From QNZT01 sp964573205 (lineage in GTDB: Bacteria > Campylobacterota > Campylobacteria > Campylobacterales > QNZT01): DNA of 15,629 bases. This document shows, piece after piece, positions 1 through 7,620 of the stretch (the first letter of the stretch is position 1; each line of letters starts with the position of its first letter). The stretch spans positions 1 to 15,629 of the forward strand of contig CAZNIT010000032.1 of NCBI GenBank assembly GCA_964573205.1, written 5' to 3'. A program made the translations under genes and the position numbers. A model generated the notes under the pieces. The model was not told where the DNA came from. It was given only the letters and a program-made list of their open reading frames with translations, and made no database searches.

Positions 1-577
1 CGAAGAGCCTGAGATACTCTATATGGAAGATAAACTCGAAGCGGCGATGCTGAAGTTTCGCATCGGCAAATATGTCGGGCGGGTGATCACACAAGGGAGC
101 GTAACCTTTATCTTCTATCTTCAGTTTACCTACAACTGGCAAGATTTTTTAGAGTATGCTTTAGATGGGTTCGAGGGGTACGAGATCGAGTCGGGTTATC
201 AAGATGACAGCGAATGGAACTACTACCAAAACCTCCTTTTTCCTACCGCCAAAGAGTGGCAGATCATCCAAAACCATAAAGTGTGCGACTCACTCAAGGC
301 AAACGGCGATGAACTCCGGCAAAAAAGAGCAATAGAACACCGCATCTTTTTCAGCGATATCGATCAAAAAGATGCTTTTTTAAAAGAGGTAGAAGAGGAG
401 GGCTTTACCTATATGGAAGATATCTCGCATGAAGAGGGCTTTGACGGGGTAAAGATCTACCGGCAAGATAAACCTTTTTACTATGAGATCGACGATGTAA
501 CACACTACCTGATCGATACGGCAGGTAAATACGGCGCACAGTATGACGGCTGGGAGACAAGTCTAGTAAAAAGTTAG
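1..577 (+). CDS. DUF695 / RraB-like domain protein, 5' end outside window
   Basis: This is the C-terminal part of a larger protein. The frame is open to the left edge (codons read EEPEILY before the first Met at 23), so the Met at 23 is probably internal. The roughly 190 visible residues look like the end of a DUF695 protein: an N-terminal part rich in Phe/Tyr (visible residues 20-80) is followed by an RraB-like alpha/beta domain. That domain runs from about residue 100 counted from Met 23 and ends in the typical YDGWET motif. RraB in E. coli inhibits RNase E, but DUF695 proteins with this tail have no established function, and the regulatory role should not be assumed here. There is no signal peptide in the visible part. 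The TAG stop overlaps the stop of the convergent protease gene by 4 nt. The family call is from recalled motifs only. Confidence 0.7.
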   Translation, partial: EEPEILYMEDKLEAAMLKFRIGKYVGRVITQGSVTFIFYLQFTYNWQDFLEYALDGFEGYEIESGYQDDSEWNYYQNLLFPTAKEWQIIQNHKVCDSLKANGDELRQKRAIEHRIFFSDIDQKDAFLKEVEEEGFTYMEDISHEEGFDGVKIYRQDKPFYYEIDDVTHYLIDTAGKYGAQYDGWETSLVKS

Positions 578-1116
578 ATAGCTGAGGGATTTTTGAATTT
601 TTCGATGATCTTTGTAAGTGAAATGTTCTCTTTTTTGAAGGAGTTGATTCCTCTTTTTGACAGATCGGCTAAAACTATTTTGATATACTCTTCAAACTTT
701 TTTTTAAGAGTAGTGCTAAGTGCAAACTCAAAAGTGATCTCTTTTGGAACTATTGCTATTATGTTGGCTTTTGGTTTTGGTTTGCCCTTGAGGTTAAGTA
801 TATCGAGACATTGTAAAACTCCTATCTCATGAGCGCTACCGCTGTTGAGTCCATATCCTCCCAGTTCACAGGCGGGGATGTTGTAGATTGAGCCGGGCAG
901 ATCGTCTATGGCTATGGTATCTAGTATGACTATTTGTTCAAAATCGCTGAAAATATCTAAAAGTCCGATTCCCTCCACTCCGCCGTTGATGATTTTTATT
1001 TTAGGATTAAATGTATAGTTTTTAAGTAGATATTCACTTGCATAGACTCCGATGCCGTCATCTTTTTGTAAAATGTTTCCAATACCAAGAATTACTAATT
1101 TCGATCGATTTTGCAT
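574..1116 (-). CDS. Hydrogenase maturation protease (HybD/HycI/HydD family)
   Basis: This is a 180-residue endopeptidase of the family that clips the C-terminal tail of the [NiFe]-hydrogenase large subunit after nickel insertion, in the cytoplasm. It has the N-terminal GIGN-x4-DDGIGV motif (residues 11-24). The metal-probing residues line up as Asp20, Asp66 (in ILDTIAID) and His96 (in SAHEIGV). The first is Asp where HybD has Glu16; HycI also uses Asp, so this is not a defect. The length is slightly above the usual 155-165, with a Lys-rich C-terminal extension. No hydrogenase structural gene lies in the window, so it is an orphan or distal maturation gene. An in-frame TAA lies four codons upstream of ATG 1116, so this start is the most upstream possible ATG. 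I see no good Shine-Dalgarno site. It converges with the DUF695 gene. Confidence 0.88.
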   Translation of the reverse strand: MQNRSKLVILGIGNILQKDDGIGVYASEYLLKNYTFNPKIKIINGGVEGIGLLDIFSDFEQIVILDTIAIDDLPGSIYNIPACELGGYGLNSGSAHEIGVLQCLDILNLKGKPKPKANIIAIVPKEITFEFALSTTLKKKFEEYIKIVLADLSKRGINSFKKENISLTKIIEKFKNPSAI

Positions 1117-1171
1117 GATGTATTGTACTTATTTTTTACTTTTTATGCAAAAAAATCGTTATATTAATATC

Positions 1172-1213
1172 ACATTAAGCAGATATTGCATAAAATGTCT
1201 AATACATTAAGCA
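1172..1213. repeat. Two direct copies of ACATTAAGCA, 32 bp apart
   Basis: Identical 10-bp copies lie at 1172-1181 and 1204-1213, in the 108-bp region between the divergent hydrogenase protease and ATPase genes. The spacing is 32 bp, close to three helical turns, which would place both copies on one face of the DNA. The second copy runs into the ribosome binding site of the ATPase gene. This could be an operator for a dimeric or cooperative regulator; chance is not excluded. Confidence 0.4.
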
Positions 1214-1224
1214 AAAGGTATATA

Positions 1225-2415
1225 ATGTTGGATACTATACAAAACACTTTTTTTTATCAACTGCAAAATACTTCACTTCGATTCAAGCGCTATATGCATG
1301 AAAGTCTTGATATGGACGATAAGCTTATCGGTATTATCGGCGGTAGAGGAGTGGGAAAGACGACATTTATTTTACAATACCTGAAAATGTCGGATTTGCC
1401 TTTTGAAAAAAAGCTCTATTTTAGCGCCGATCATTTTGAAGTACTTAACCGTTCGCTTTATGAAATCGCTCAAGAGTTTTATAAAAGAGGCGGCGAGGTT
1501 TTGGCAATTGATGAGATACACAAGTATCCGAATTTTGCAAGAGAGCTCAAATCGATCTACGATACTTTTGATTTGAAGGTAATATTTAGCGGTTCTAGCG
1601 CTCTTGAGCTTGAGCATTCAAAGATCGATTTGAGTAGAAGAGCGGTGTTATATCGTATAAACGGATTGAGTTTTAGAGAATTTTTGGAGTTTGAAACGAA
1701 AGAGTCGCATCGTAGTTATACGCTCGAAGAGATTTTGACAGATCATGTGCAGATAGCTTTAAAAATAAACGAAAAAATCAAGCCGTTTGCCCATTTTGGC
1801 AACTATCTAAAATATGGATACTATCCCTTTTACAAGCAAAACCGTAAAAACTATCATCAAAAGCTTTTTGAGATCGTCTCGACCGTATTGGAGAGTGATC
1901 TTCCGATGGTTTTCAATATTGAGCCAAAAAATATATTTAAACTTAAAAAACTTCTATCTTTGCTTTGTCAGTCAAAACCTTATGAGTTAAATATTACAAA
2001 ACTTTCAACAAAAATAGGAATCAATCGAAACACGCTTTATAATTATCTGTATTATCTGCAAATGGGCGGATTGATTTTGACCGTGAAACAGGAGGCGAAA
2101 GGTCATGCCATACTATCAAAGCCGGAAAAACTCTATCTGGGCAATACTAATTTGAATTTTTCATATTGTAAAAACAGTGAAATAGGCACGATTAGGGAAG
2201 CTTTTTTCGTCAATCAGCTTCAAAGCGGCCATCAAACCAATTACGCAAAAAAGGGAGATTTCTTCGTCGATGAGAAATATACCTTTGAAATAGGCGGAAA
2301 AAACAAAGATTTTACGCAAATCAACGGTATCAAGGAGAGCTATATCGCGGCGGACGATATCGAGATAGGAAGCGGCAGGAAAATTCCGCTTTGGTTATTT
2401 GGATTTTTGTACTAA
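1225..2415 (+). CDS. AAA-family ATPase with C-terminal DUF4143-like domain
   Basis: This is a 396-residue ATPase of the AAA_14/DUF4143 type. It has a Walker A motif GGRGVGKTT (residues 39-47), Walker B VLAIDEIHKYP (92-102) and a sensor-like VIFSGSSAL (119-127). A winged-helix-like region follows around 255-300 (NRNTLYNYLYYLQMGG). The end holds the DUF4143-type motif FEIGGKNKDF, which is nuclease-fold-like but lacks a clear E-x-K site. The family is widespread in bacteria and archaea, often sporadic, and has no settled function. I chose ATG 1225 because AAAAGG sits 6 nt upstream. A TTG at 1186 and an ATG at 1195 are in frame but have no ribosome binding site. The gene has its own divergent upstream region and sits between functionally unrelated neighbours, so it looks like an accessory gene. 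The stop lies 6 nt from the convergent thioredoxin stop. Confidence 0.85.
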   Translation: MLDTIQNTFFYQLQNTSLRFKRYMHESLDMDDKLIGIIGGRGVGKTTFILQYLKMSDLPFEKKLYFSADHFEVLNRSLYEIAQEFYKRGGEVLAIDEIHKYPNFARELKSIYDTFDLKVIFSGSSALELEHSKIDLSRRAVLYRINGLSFREFLEFETKESHRSYTLEEILTDHVQIALKINEKIKPFAHFGNYLKYGYYPFYKQNRKNYHQKLFEIVSTVLESDLPMVFNIEPKNIFKLKKLLSLLCQSKPYELNITKLSTKIGINRNTLYNYLYYLQMGGLILTVKQEAKGHAILSKPEKLYLGNTNLNFSYCKNSEIGTIREAFFVNQLQSGHQTNYAKKGDFFVDEKYTFEIGGKNKDFTQINGIKESYIAADDIEIGSGRKIPLWLFGFLY

Positions 2416-2421
2416 ATTTGG

Positions 2422-2928
2422 TTAGAGAAATTTGCCGAGCCAGAGTTTAAATTTTAACGAAACGGCTGATGTATAACCGCTGTCAACAAAGATGTTTTTG
2501 CCCTCGTCATTATATGTAAATGTTGTCGGAAAAGTAGTTATGCCGAATATTTTGGCGAGCTTTCCGTCGTTGTCGTTGACGGTGGGAAATTGAAGATCAT
2601 GTTCTAGCATATATTTTTTAAGCTCTTCATCGTTTCCGCTGTTTACGGCTATCGTTACGACTTTATACTCTTTTGAAAGATCGTTTATGACGGGTGAGCT
2701 TATTTTGCAGACGGGACACCAAGAGCCCCAAAAGTAGAGAATAAGCGGTTTATCTTTAAATTGTACAAGAGAACTCTCTTGCCCGTTTATAAATTTAATC
2801 GGGATATTCGGTAAATTTTTAGTCGCGATATCGGGTTTTTTAAAAAAGCTTATGAGATTTGTAACAACTATGACGATGAGTATAAGTTTTAAAGCTTCGA
2901 TCGTTAAGGTTTTTATATTTAATTTCAT
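2422..2928 (-). CDS. Membrane-anchored thioredoxin-fold disulfide oxidoreductase (TlpA/ScsD-like)
   Basis: This is a 168-residue thiol-disulfide oxidoreductase facing the periplasm. An uncleaved signal anchor lies at about residues 10-29 (ALKLILIVIVVTNLISFF), preceded by Lys residues. The redox-active site is WCPVC (residues 70-74), and the cis-Pro sits in TTFPTTF (Pro134). The CPVC active site and overall layout match the protein disulfide oxidoreductases of the ScsD/TlpA/ResA group rather than cytosolic thioredoxin (CGPC). It is the last gene of the minus-strand operon. Its ATG shares one base with the stop of nth (TAATG), which implies translational coupling. A partner for electron supply (CcdA/DsbD-like) is not in the window, so substrate and direction (oxidase or reductase) are unknown. 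Confidence 0.88.
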   Translation of the reverse strand: MKLNIKTLTIEALKLILIVIVVTNLISFFKKPDIATKNLPNIPIKFINGQESSLVQFKDKPLILYFWGSWCPVCKISSPVINDLSKEYKVVTIAVNSGNDEELKKYMLEHDLQFPTVNDNDGKLAKIFGITTFPTTFTYNDEGKNIFVDSGYTSAVSLKFKLWLGKFL

Positions 2929-3578
2929 TAGCCGGCTTTAAAACTCTCTTTTGTTTTGCAAAGATCCGCTAAAAAACACTCCGTGTCACATTTTGGATTT
3001 TTGGCAGTGCAGATATAGCGCCCAAAAAGCACCATCGCCTGATGAAGGATATAAAGGTCGGTTTTGAAGGCTTTTACCAGATCCTCTTCGGTTTGTTTGA
3101 CGGTTTTTGCGTTGCTTAAGCCCAGCCTGTGGGCAACGCGAAAAACATGAGTATCGACCGCCATAAGATTTTTTTGGGTGTATTCGATCATGACTACATG
3201 AGCCGTTTTTTGTCCGACTCCCGCTAGTTTTATCAACTCTTTTTCGTCGAGCGGAATTTTACCGCCGTAATTTTCAACAACGCTTTTTGCCATTTTGATA
3301 AGATTTTTGGCTTTGTTGTTGAAAAAGGAACAGGTTTTTATCAGCTCTTTTACATCGTCTATATCGGCGTTAGAGAGCTTTTTTGGCGAGGGGTATTTCT
3401 CGAAAAAAGAGGGCGTGATGATATTTACCCGCTTATCCGTACACTGAGCCGAAAGCATAACGGAGACTAAAAGCTCATAAAGATTTTTATAGTTTAATTC
3501 CGTTTTGGCGTCTTTGTAGCGCTCTATGAACCTTTTTCTTATCTCCTCTATCTCTTTTTTAGTAGCTTTTTTTGCCAA
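2928..3578 (-). CDS. nth: Endonuclease III (DNA glycosylase/AP lyase)
   Basis: This is a base-excision repair enzyme of 216 residues that removes oxidised pyrimidines and cleaves at abasic sites. The helix-hairpin-helix is LAGVGQKTAHVV (119-130), with the catalytic Lys124 in it, and the catalytic Asp142 is in AVDTHVFRVAHRLG. The substrate helix motif SAQCTD is at 43-48. The C-terminal iron-sulfur loop has four Cys at 190, 197, 201 and 207, giving C-x6-C-x3-C-x5-C. The E. coli pattern is x6-x2-x5, so there is one extra residue in the middle spacing. Translation starts at TTG 3578, directly after the TAG of the peptidase gene, with AAAGG 7-8 nt upstream. It sits between the M14 peptidase and the thioredoxin gene, with no gap to the former and a 1-base overlap with the latter. 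Confidence 0.95.
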   Translation of the reverse strand: MAKKATKKEIEEIRKRFIERYKDAKTELNYKNLYELLVSVMLSAQCTDKRVNIITPSFFEKYPSPKKLSNADIDDVKELIKTCSFFNNKAKNLIKMAKSVVENYGGKIPLDEKELIKLAGVGQKTAHVVMIEYTQKNLMAVDTHVFRVAHRLGLSNAKTVKQTEEDLVKAFKTDLYILHQAMVLFGRYICTAKNPKCDTECFLADLCKTKESFKAG

Positions 3579-6164
3579 CTATTTGCCTTTATATTCAAGA
3601 ATCTGCGGTTTAGAGTAGTTTGGAACATCATCGTAGCTAAAAACGGCGTAATATTTATCTATCTTCGTCGAACCGAAATTGTCATATGTATAGTTGTCGC
3701 TTCCCGCATACAGTTTGACTCCGTCATGATGATTTTTAGGCGGATGAAAACGGTTTCTCACGACATACGCTCCTACGAAGTTTTCATCTTTGGGGTTTTC
3801 CCAAGTTAATTTCACCATCCCCTTTTCCAATGTAGCTTTGAGGTTTTTGCACTCTTGCGGCGCTAATTTACGGCGTTTTATGAATTTTATGACTAGTTTG
3901 ACCTCTTTTTCGTCATGTTTATCGTGCCAGTCAACTTTATGATTTTTAGCGTCTCCTGCGGTTGTCGCTTTGATGACGAAATTTGCACGACGGTTTTGTT
4001 TATGGAAGTTTTCCAACTCCAGCTTGCTTAGAGTATCGAACAAAAAGAAATGCTTGTCTCTTTTTTTGAGATCCGAAATACTGACTTCATAGCCGATAAA
4101 CTCTATTCTATCTCTATTTTTTATATCGTCCCAGCCGTAATTTTTCGTATCTATAAACTCTATATTGTATCTCGCGTCTATCGAAAGTTTCGGTCTGTTT
4201 TTGTTCTGGATGACTATGTAGGCGTCGGTTATAACCGTAGAGTCTGGATCGGGTAGGGTATCGAGCGAAAATTCCATATAGCCGTAAATCTTGTCGCTGT
4301 TTTCATCAAATCCGCATGAGAGTTTATCGGGTATGATTTGCTCTTTTTTTACAGTACTGATGATTGTGGGTTTGATTTCCAGTTTTGTCGGCGGTAGAGA
4401 GTACTTTATATCCAGATGCGGCCGATAGTGAATACCTCCGCCGAAGGGACCGTATCCAAGATCAAACTGCATCATTTGAGAATCTCGCCCAAGGGGGAGT
4501 TTTGTCGGCCCTTGAAAACGAAAAAGAACTTTCTTATTTGCGATTTCAGCTTCGAGCAGTTTTTTTTCATAGTCGTTGAAGTGCCACTCTCTCCAGATAC
4601 CTTGAGTCAGTTTTTCCGAGGGAATGGTCTCTCCAAGTGTTTGTATGATCTCAGCTTCGTGGATTTGGTGAAAATCGGTTATTTCACTTACGCTTTGCTG
4701 ATCTATGAATGAGAGCGACCATTCGCCGTATTTTTCTATTTTAACATTTACGCGGTTCATAGGATACATCGATATGGACGCTTCATGGATTATCGCGTTT
4801 TCGGGAATGTTGGCTAGTGAAAAAGCCAAAACTCCGTAACTTATCCCTTTAGTTTGATTTACTCCGACAAATATGGAGTTTTTACCGAAATGATCTCTAT
4901 TTTGTTCTATCGATTTTTCCGCAACATATCCGATCTCTTGCGGCGGCGGGAAGATGGTTTTTGAAAATTCTTCTCTTCCTAGTTTCGTTTTAACTTTTAG
5001 TTGAGGTGCGAAAGGTGATCTTGTGTTGGTGATTTTATCGACCGATCTTAGATAGTAAAAATATTCGGTTGCACTTTCAAGTTCGATATCGGTAAAAGTT
5101 TTTTTTGTGGTCGTTGCTATGAGGCTCTCTTCTCTGCATGCCTCTTTGTGTTTTGTACTTCTGTATATCTGGTAAAAAAGATTCGGATTGTCGCTATCGT
5201 CTTCCCATTTAAGCGTTACACTATTATCGCAAACTGATTCCAGGTAAAAATTTTCCACTCTTTTGGGGGCGCTTTTTGCATAGTTTTTGGCTTCTGAGAG
5301 AGCGTAAAGTAGAGCGGGAATGTTCTCGTGTATGCTTTCGGTCATATTCTGCATATAATCGGGTATGTTTCTAGTGCCGACTTCCACGACGGCCGCGATG
5401 ATTCCTTTTGAGTAGTAGTATTCGCGACCGCTTCCGCTTATGAGTTTAGTGGGAGGTTTGCCTCTGTGTATGCCGTATTGTCTGCCTGTGATTTTTTTGA
5501 TTTCGTAGTTCATGTTCGCACATAAAACATTTAAATCCGTTCCCTCGATTTCAGCTTCATGATTGAACTTATGAGCGGGAAAAAAAACATTTCCTTGGGA
5601 GTGATAATCAAGCGCCATAGTTATATTCGGATGGGCGTCAACAAACTCTTTTATCGCTCTTGTTTCCGGCTCCGAAAACGGTTCAGGTCCTCCATAGACA
5701 TTTGAGGATGTATCTTTTATCTTTGTGAAGCCTACGCTAAAGTTTCTATTTAGATCGACTCCGAACGTTCCGTCTTTATTGTCACGGCGATTTTTACGCC
5801 AAAATGAAAAATGAGTTCTAGAGTATTCGAAACCGTCGGGGTTTAGACAAGGAACCATATAGAGTGTGTTTTTTGTAAGAGCTGCTGCAATCTTTGGATC
5901 ACTTTGGTGATTTTTAAGTATATACTCTATAAAAGCGATGCTTAACTCATTTCCAATCCACTCTCTAGCATGAATAGTACCGGTATATAATAGAGCCGAT
6001 TTTAAATCGGCGTTTTCGACGCCTATGGTGATCGTCGCAAGAAGTATCTCTCTACCTTCCCAGCTTTTACCGATACTCTCTATTTTGATGAGATTCGGAT
6101 AATTTTGAACACACTCTTTTAAAAAAGAGCAGGTCTGCTCATATGATTTGTATTGTTGTTTCAT
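3579..6164 (-). CDS. M14 zinc carboxypeptidase with fibronectin III and DNRLRE-like beta modules, no signal peptide
   Basis: This 861-residue protein has an N-terminal M14 metallocarboxypeptidase domain (about 5-295). Zinc ligands are His65 and Glu68 in HAREW and His188 in DYHSQG. Substrate-binding residues lie in WRKNRR (122-127) and LNRNF (138-142), and the catalytic Glu is Glu261 in VVEVGTR. The segment SGSGRE (243-248) aligns with the SGGS-I/R-D loop of carboxypeptidases A and O and places Arg247 at the S1' specificity position, which predicts preference for C-terminal Glu or Asp. A Tyr248 equivalent is not obvious by direct alignment (Lys240). A fibronectin III-like domain follows (about 300-393), then two similar beta-rich modules (about 408-590 and 605-765) of the DNRLRE/propeptide type, then a second fibronectin III-like domain (768-856). 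Such modules usually occur outside the cell, yet no signal peptide is visible. ATG 6164 has GGAG close upstream. Confidence 0.87.
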   Translation of the reverse strand: MKQQYKSYEQTCSFLKECVQNYPNLIKIESIGKSWEGREILLATITIGVENADLKSALLYTGTIHAREWIGNELSIAFIEYILKNHQSDPKIAAALTKNTLYMVPCLNPDGFEYSRTHFSFWRKNRRDNKDGTFGVDLNRNFSVGFTKIKDTSSNVYGGPEPFSEPETRAIKEFVDAHPNITMALDYHSQGNVFFPAHKFNHEAEIEGTDLNVLCANMNYEIKKITGRQYGIHRGKPPTKLISGSGREYYYSKGIIAAVVEVGTRNIPDYMQNMTESIHENIPALLYALSEAKNYAKSAPKRVENFYLESVCDNSVTLKWEDDSDNPNLFYQIYRSTKHKEACREESLIATTTKKTFTDIELESATEYFYYLRSVDKITNTRSPFAPQLKVKTKLGREEFSKTIFPPPQEIGYVAEKSIEQNRDHFGKNSIFVGVNQTKGISYGVLAFSLANIPENAIIHEASISMYPMNRVNVKIEKYGEWSLSFIDQQSVSEITDFHQIHEAEIIQTLGETIPSEKLTQGIWREWHFNDYEKKLLEAEIANKKVLFRFQGPTKLPLGRDSQMMQFDLGYGPFGGGIHYRPHLDIKYSLPPTKLEIKPTIISTVKKEQIIPDKLSCGFDENSDKIYGYMEFSLDTLPDPDSTVITDAYIVIQNKNRPKLSIDARYNIEFIDTKNYGWDDIKNRDRIEFIGYEVSISDLKKRDKHFFLFDTLSKLELENFHKQNRRANFVIKATTAGDAKNHKVDWHDKHDEKEVKLVIKFIKRRKLAPQECKNLKATLEKGMVKLTWENPKDENFVGAYVVRNRFHPPKNHHDGVKLYAGSDNYTYDNFGSTKIDKYYAVFSYDDVPNYSKPQILEYKGK

Positions 6165-6200
6165 ATCTCTCCATGATGGCTTAAATAATATGGTCGGTGA

Positions 6201-7619
6201 TTATACCATAAATATCCGTTTAAATTTCTCCCAGCCGTCGAGTAATTTTTTAAATCTTTTTTTCTTGATCCCCTTCATTCGTTTTAACTCTTGGGGATTG
6301 TTTTGGAGGGTTTTTATCAACTTCTCTTTACCGTGTTCATTAAGAAGCCGTTTAGCCTTTTTCTTGCCGAATCCCTCCTTTTTCGCCGCCGTCGATAAGT
6401 ATTCGAAAAACGCTTCGTCATTTACATCTTCGGTGTTTATGGCGGATTCGTCGCCGTCGGGTTTTTCCACTTCCATGGTTTTGATACTTTTTAGGCGGTA
6501 TTTATCTTGAAAATTCCATTTTTCACTTGGCCACTCTTCGCCTTTTCTCTTTTTCGTATCTAGCATAGGGTAGAGACTATCGAGAACGAAAACCTCTTTT
6601 TGACCTTCCAATGTAGCTTTCTTTTTCTTCATGAAATATTCACCGTCAAAGCTTGGAGTATATCTGCCAAAAGTTATATATCTCATAGTTCTTAGAAGTG
6701 ATGTATCTATTTTTCCAAGCTCTTCCCAGTTATAAAGAGGAACATTCGGTTTTTTGAATTTTCCGTCGCTTAATTTCCACATTAGATACTGTCCTATCCA
6801 GTCTCTTATGTAAGGAAAAGCCGCAAATGCTGTTGCGCATTCAAGGATTCGGTATTTTCCATCTTTTCCGACCGCTATATCGCATGCCCAATATTCGGCG
6901 TTTGCCGCTTTTGAAACTCTAACAGCCAGATCCAAAAGCTCTTTTGGAACATTATGATAATCCATACTACCGCCTTGGGATGTATTTGTAAGCCATTCTC
7001 CCTCAGGCGGTCTTCTCCAAAAAGCGCATACGGGTTTGTGTCCTATGAGCATGACTCTGACATCCGCTTCCATAGGTACAAAATCCTGAAGATACATAGG
7101 ATGATATTTTTTTGTGTTAAATAGTTTTTTCGCTTCTTCTTTAGAATCAACCTTATGTACGAAATAGCCGCCGTAATTTGACGGGCCGTAACTCTTTTTT
7201 ACGATTTTCGGATAGGAGGTCTTTTCTATGAACTCGTAACCTTTTTTTCTATCGTAAAAGATATATGTTTTTGGTACAGGGATGTCATATTTCCAGCAAA
7301 ACCTTGTTACATTCTCTTTTGACTTGTTAGAAAATTGAGTATCCAAAGACGGGATAAATCGCACATGGGGAAGTTCTCTTGCTATCTCTCTGAAGGTTTC
7401 ATATGCGGTTGCCGGAATATTTCCGATCAGCACATCTATTTTTTTTCGTTTGACCTCTTTTATGAAACGATTTTTATCGTTTTTCCAATGGTATGTAACC
7501 GTTTCAATTTTATCCGGCCACCCGCGGAAATTTGATTTGTCAAAAAATCTTAATACGAAATCAAGATATAAAAGACCGATTTTCGGCAGCTTTTGTCTGT
7601 TTTTTTTCTTTTTGCCCAT
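6201..7619 (-). CDS. ATP-grasp family protein with C-terminal RecD2-like helix-hairpin-helix module
   Basis: This 472-residue protein has a Lys-rich N-terminus (GKKKKNRQK). Its ATP-grasp fold covers about 100-290: KIVKKSYGPSNYGGYFV gives the nucleotide-binding Lys and glycine-rich loop, YLQDFVPMEADVRV the hinge and Arg, and EWLTNTSQGGSMD matches the RimK-type N-x3-GGS loop. The metal site has Asp247 and Glu260, but the third ligand, normally Asn two residues after the Glu, is Ala262 (ILECATAF). The segment after 290 is unassigned. Residues 405-468 form two helix-hairpin-helix units, with GFGKKKAKRLL and NNPQELKRMKGIKKKRFKKLLDGW resembling the RecD2 N-terminal repeats, a nucleic-acid-binding fold. 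ATP-dependent amide ligation is the family activity; the substrate is unknown. It starts 1 nt after the stop of the upstream ATP-grasp gene and ends 36 nt before the M14 start. Confidence 0.85.
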   Translation of the reverse strand: MGKKKKNRQKLPKIGLLYLDFVLRFFDKSNFRGWPDKIETVTYHWKNDKNRFIKEVKRKKIDVLIGNIPATAYETFREIARELPHVRFIPSLDTQFSNKSKENVTRFCWKYDIPVPKTYIFYDRKKGYEFIEKTSYPKIVKKSYGPSNYGGYFVHKVDSKEEAKKLFNTKKYHPMYLQDFVPMEADVRVMLIGHKPVCAFWRRPPEGEWLTNTSQGGSMDYHNVPKELLDLAVRVSKAANAEYWACDIAVGKDGKYRILECATAFAAFPYIRDWIGQYLMWKLSDGKFKKPNVPLYNWEELGKIDTSLLRTMRYITFGRYTPSFDGEYFMKKKKATLEGQKEVFVLDSLYPMLDTKKRKGEEWPSEKWNFQDKYRLKSIKTMEVEKPDGDESAINTEDVNDEAFFEYLSTAAKKEGFGKKKAKRLLNEHGKEKLIKTLQNNPQELKRMKGIKKKRFKKLLDGWEKFKRIFMV

Positions 7620-7620
7620 C

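Noticed and set aside
560..595. Dyad symmetry at the first convergent overlap (DUF695 gene and hydrogenase protease), as at the two TTAA junctions.
   Set aside because: Pairs around the TTAG axis do not match, and the C-termini (LVKS and PSAI) are unrelated.
574..1116. The Glu-to-Asp change in the protease motif (DDGIGV) as a loss of function.
   Set aside because: HycI-type proteases also use Asp at this position.
1186..1224. TTG 1186 or ATG 1195 as the start of the ATPase gene.
   Set aside because: Neither has a ribosome binding site, while ATG 1225 has AAAAGG at 6 nt; the extra residues also add nothing to the fold.
4050..4712. Plus-strand ORFs of 64-98 codons inside the M14 gene.
   Set aside because: They are antisense frames of a well-supported coding region, with no family resemblance or ribosome binding site.
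6165..6203. Possible fusion of the second ATP-grasp protein and the M14 peptidase, since they share a reading frame separated by one TAA and 12 codons.
   Set aside because: The M14 gene has its own ATG with GGAG upstream, and the TAA has no read-through signal.
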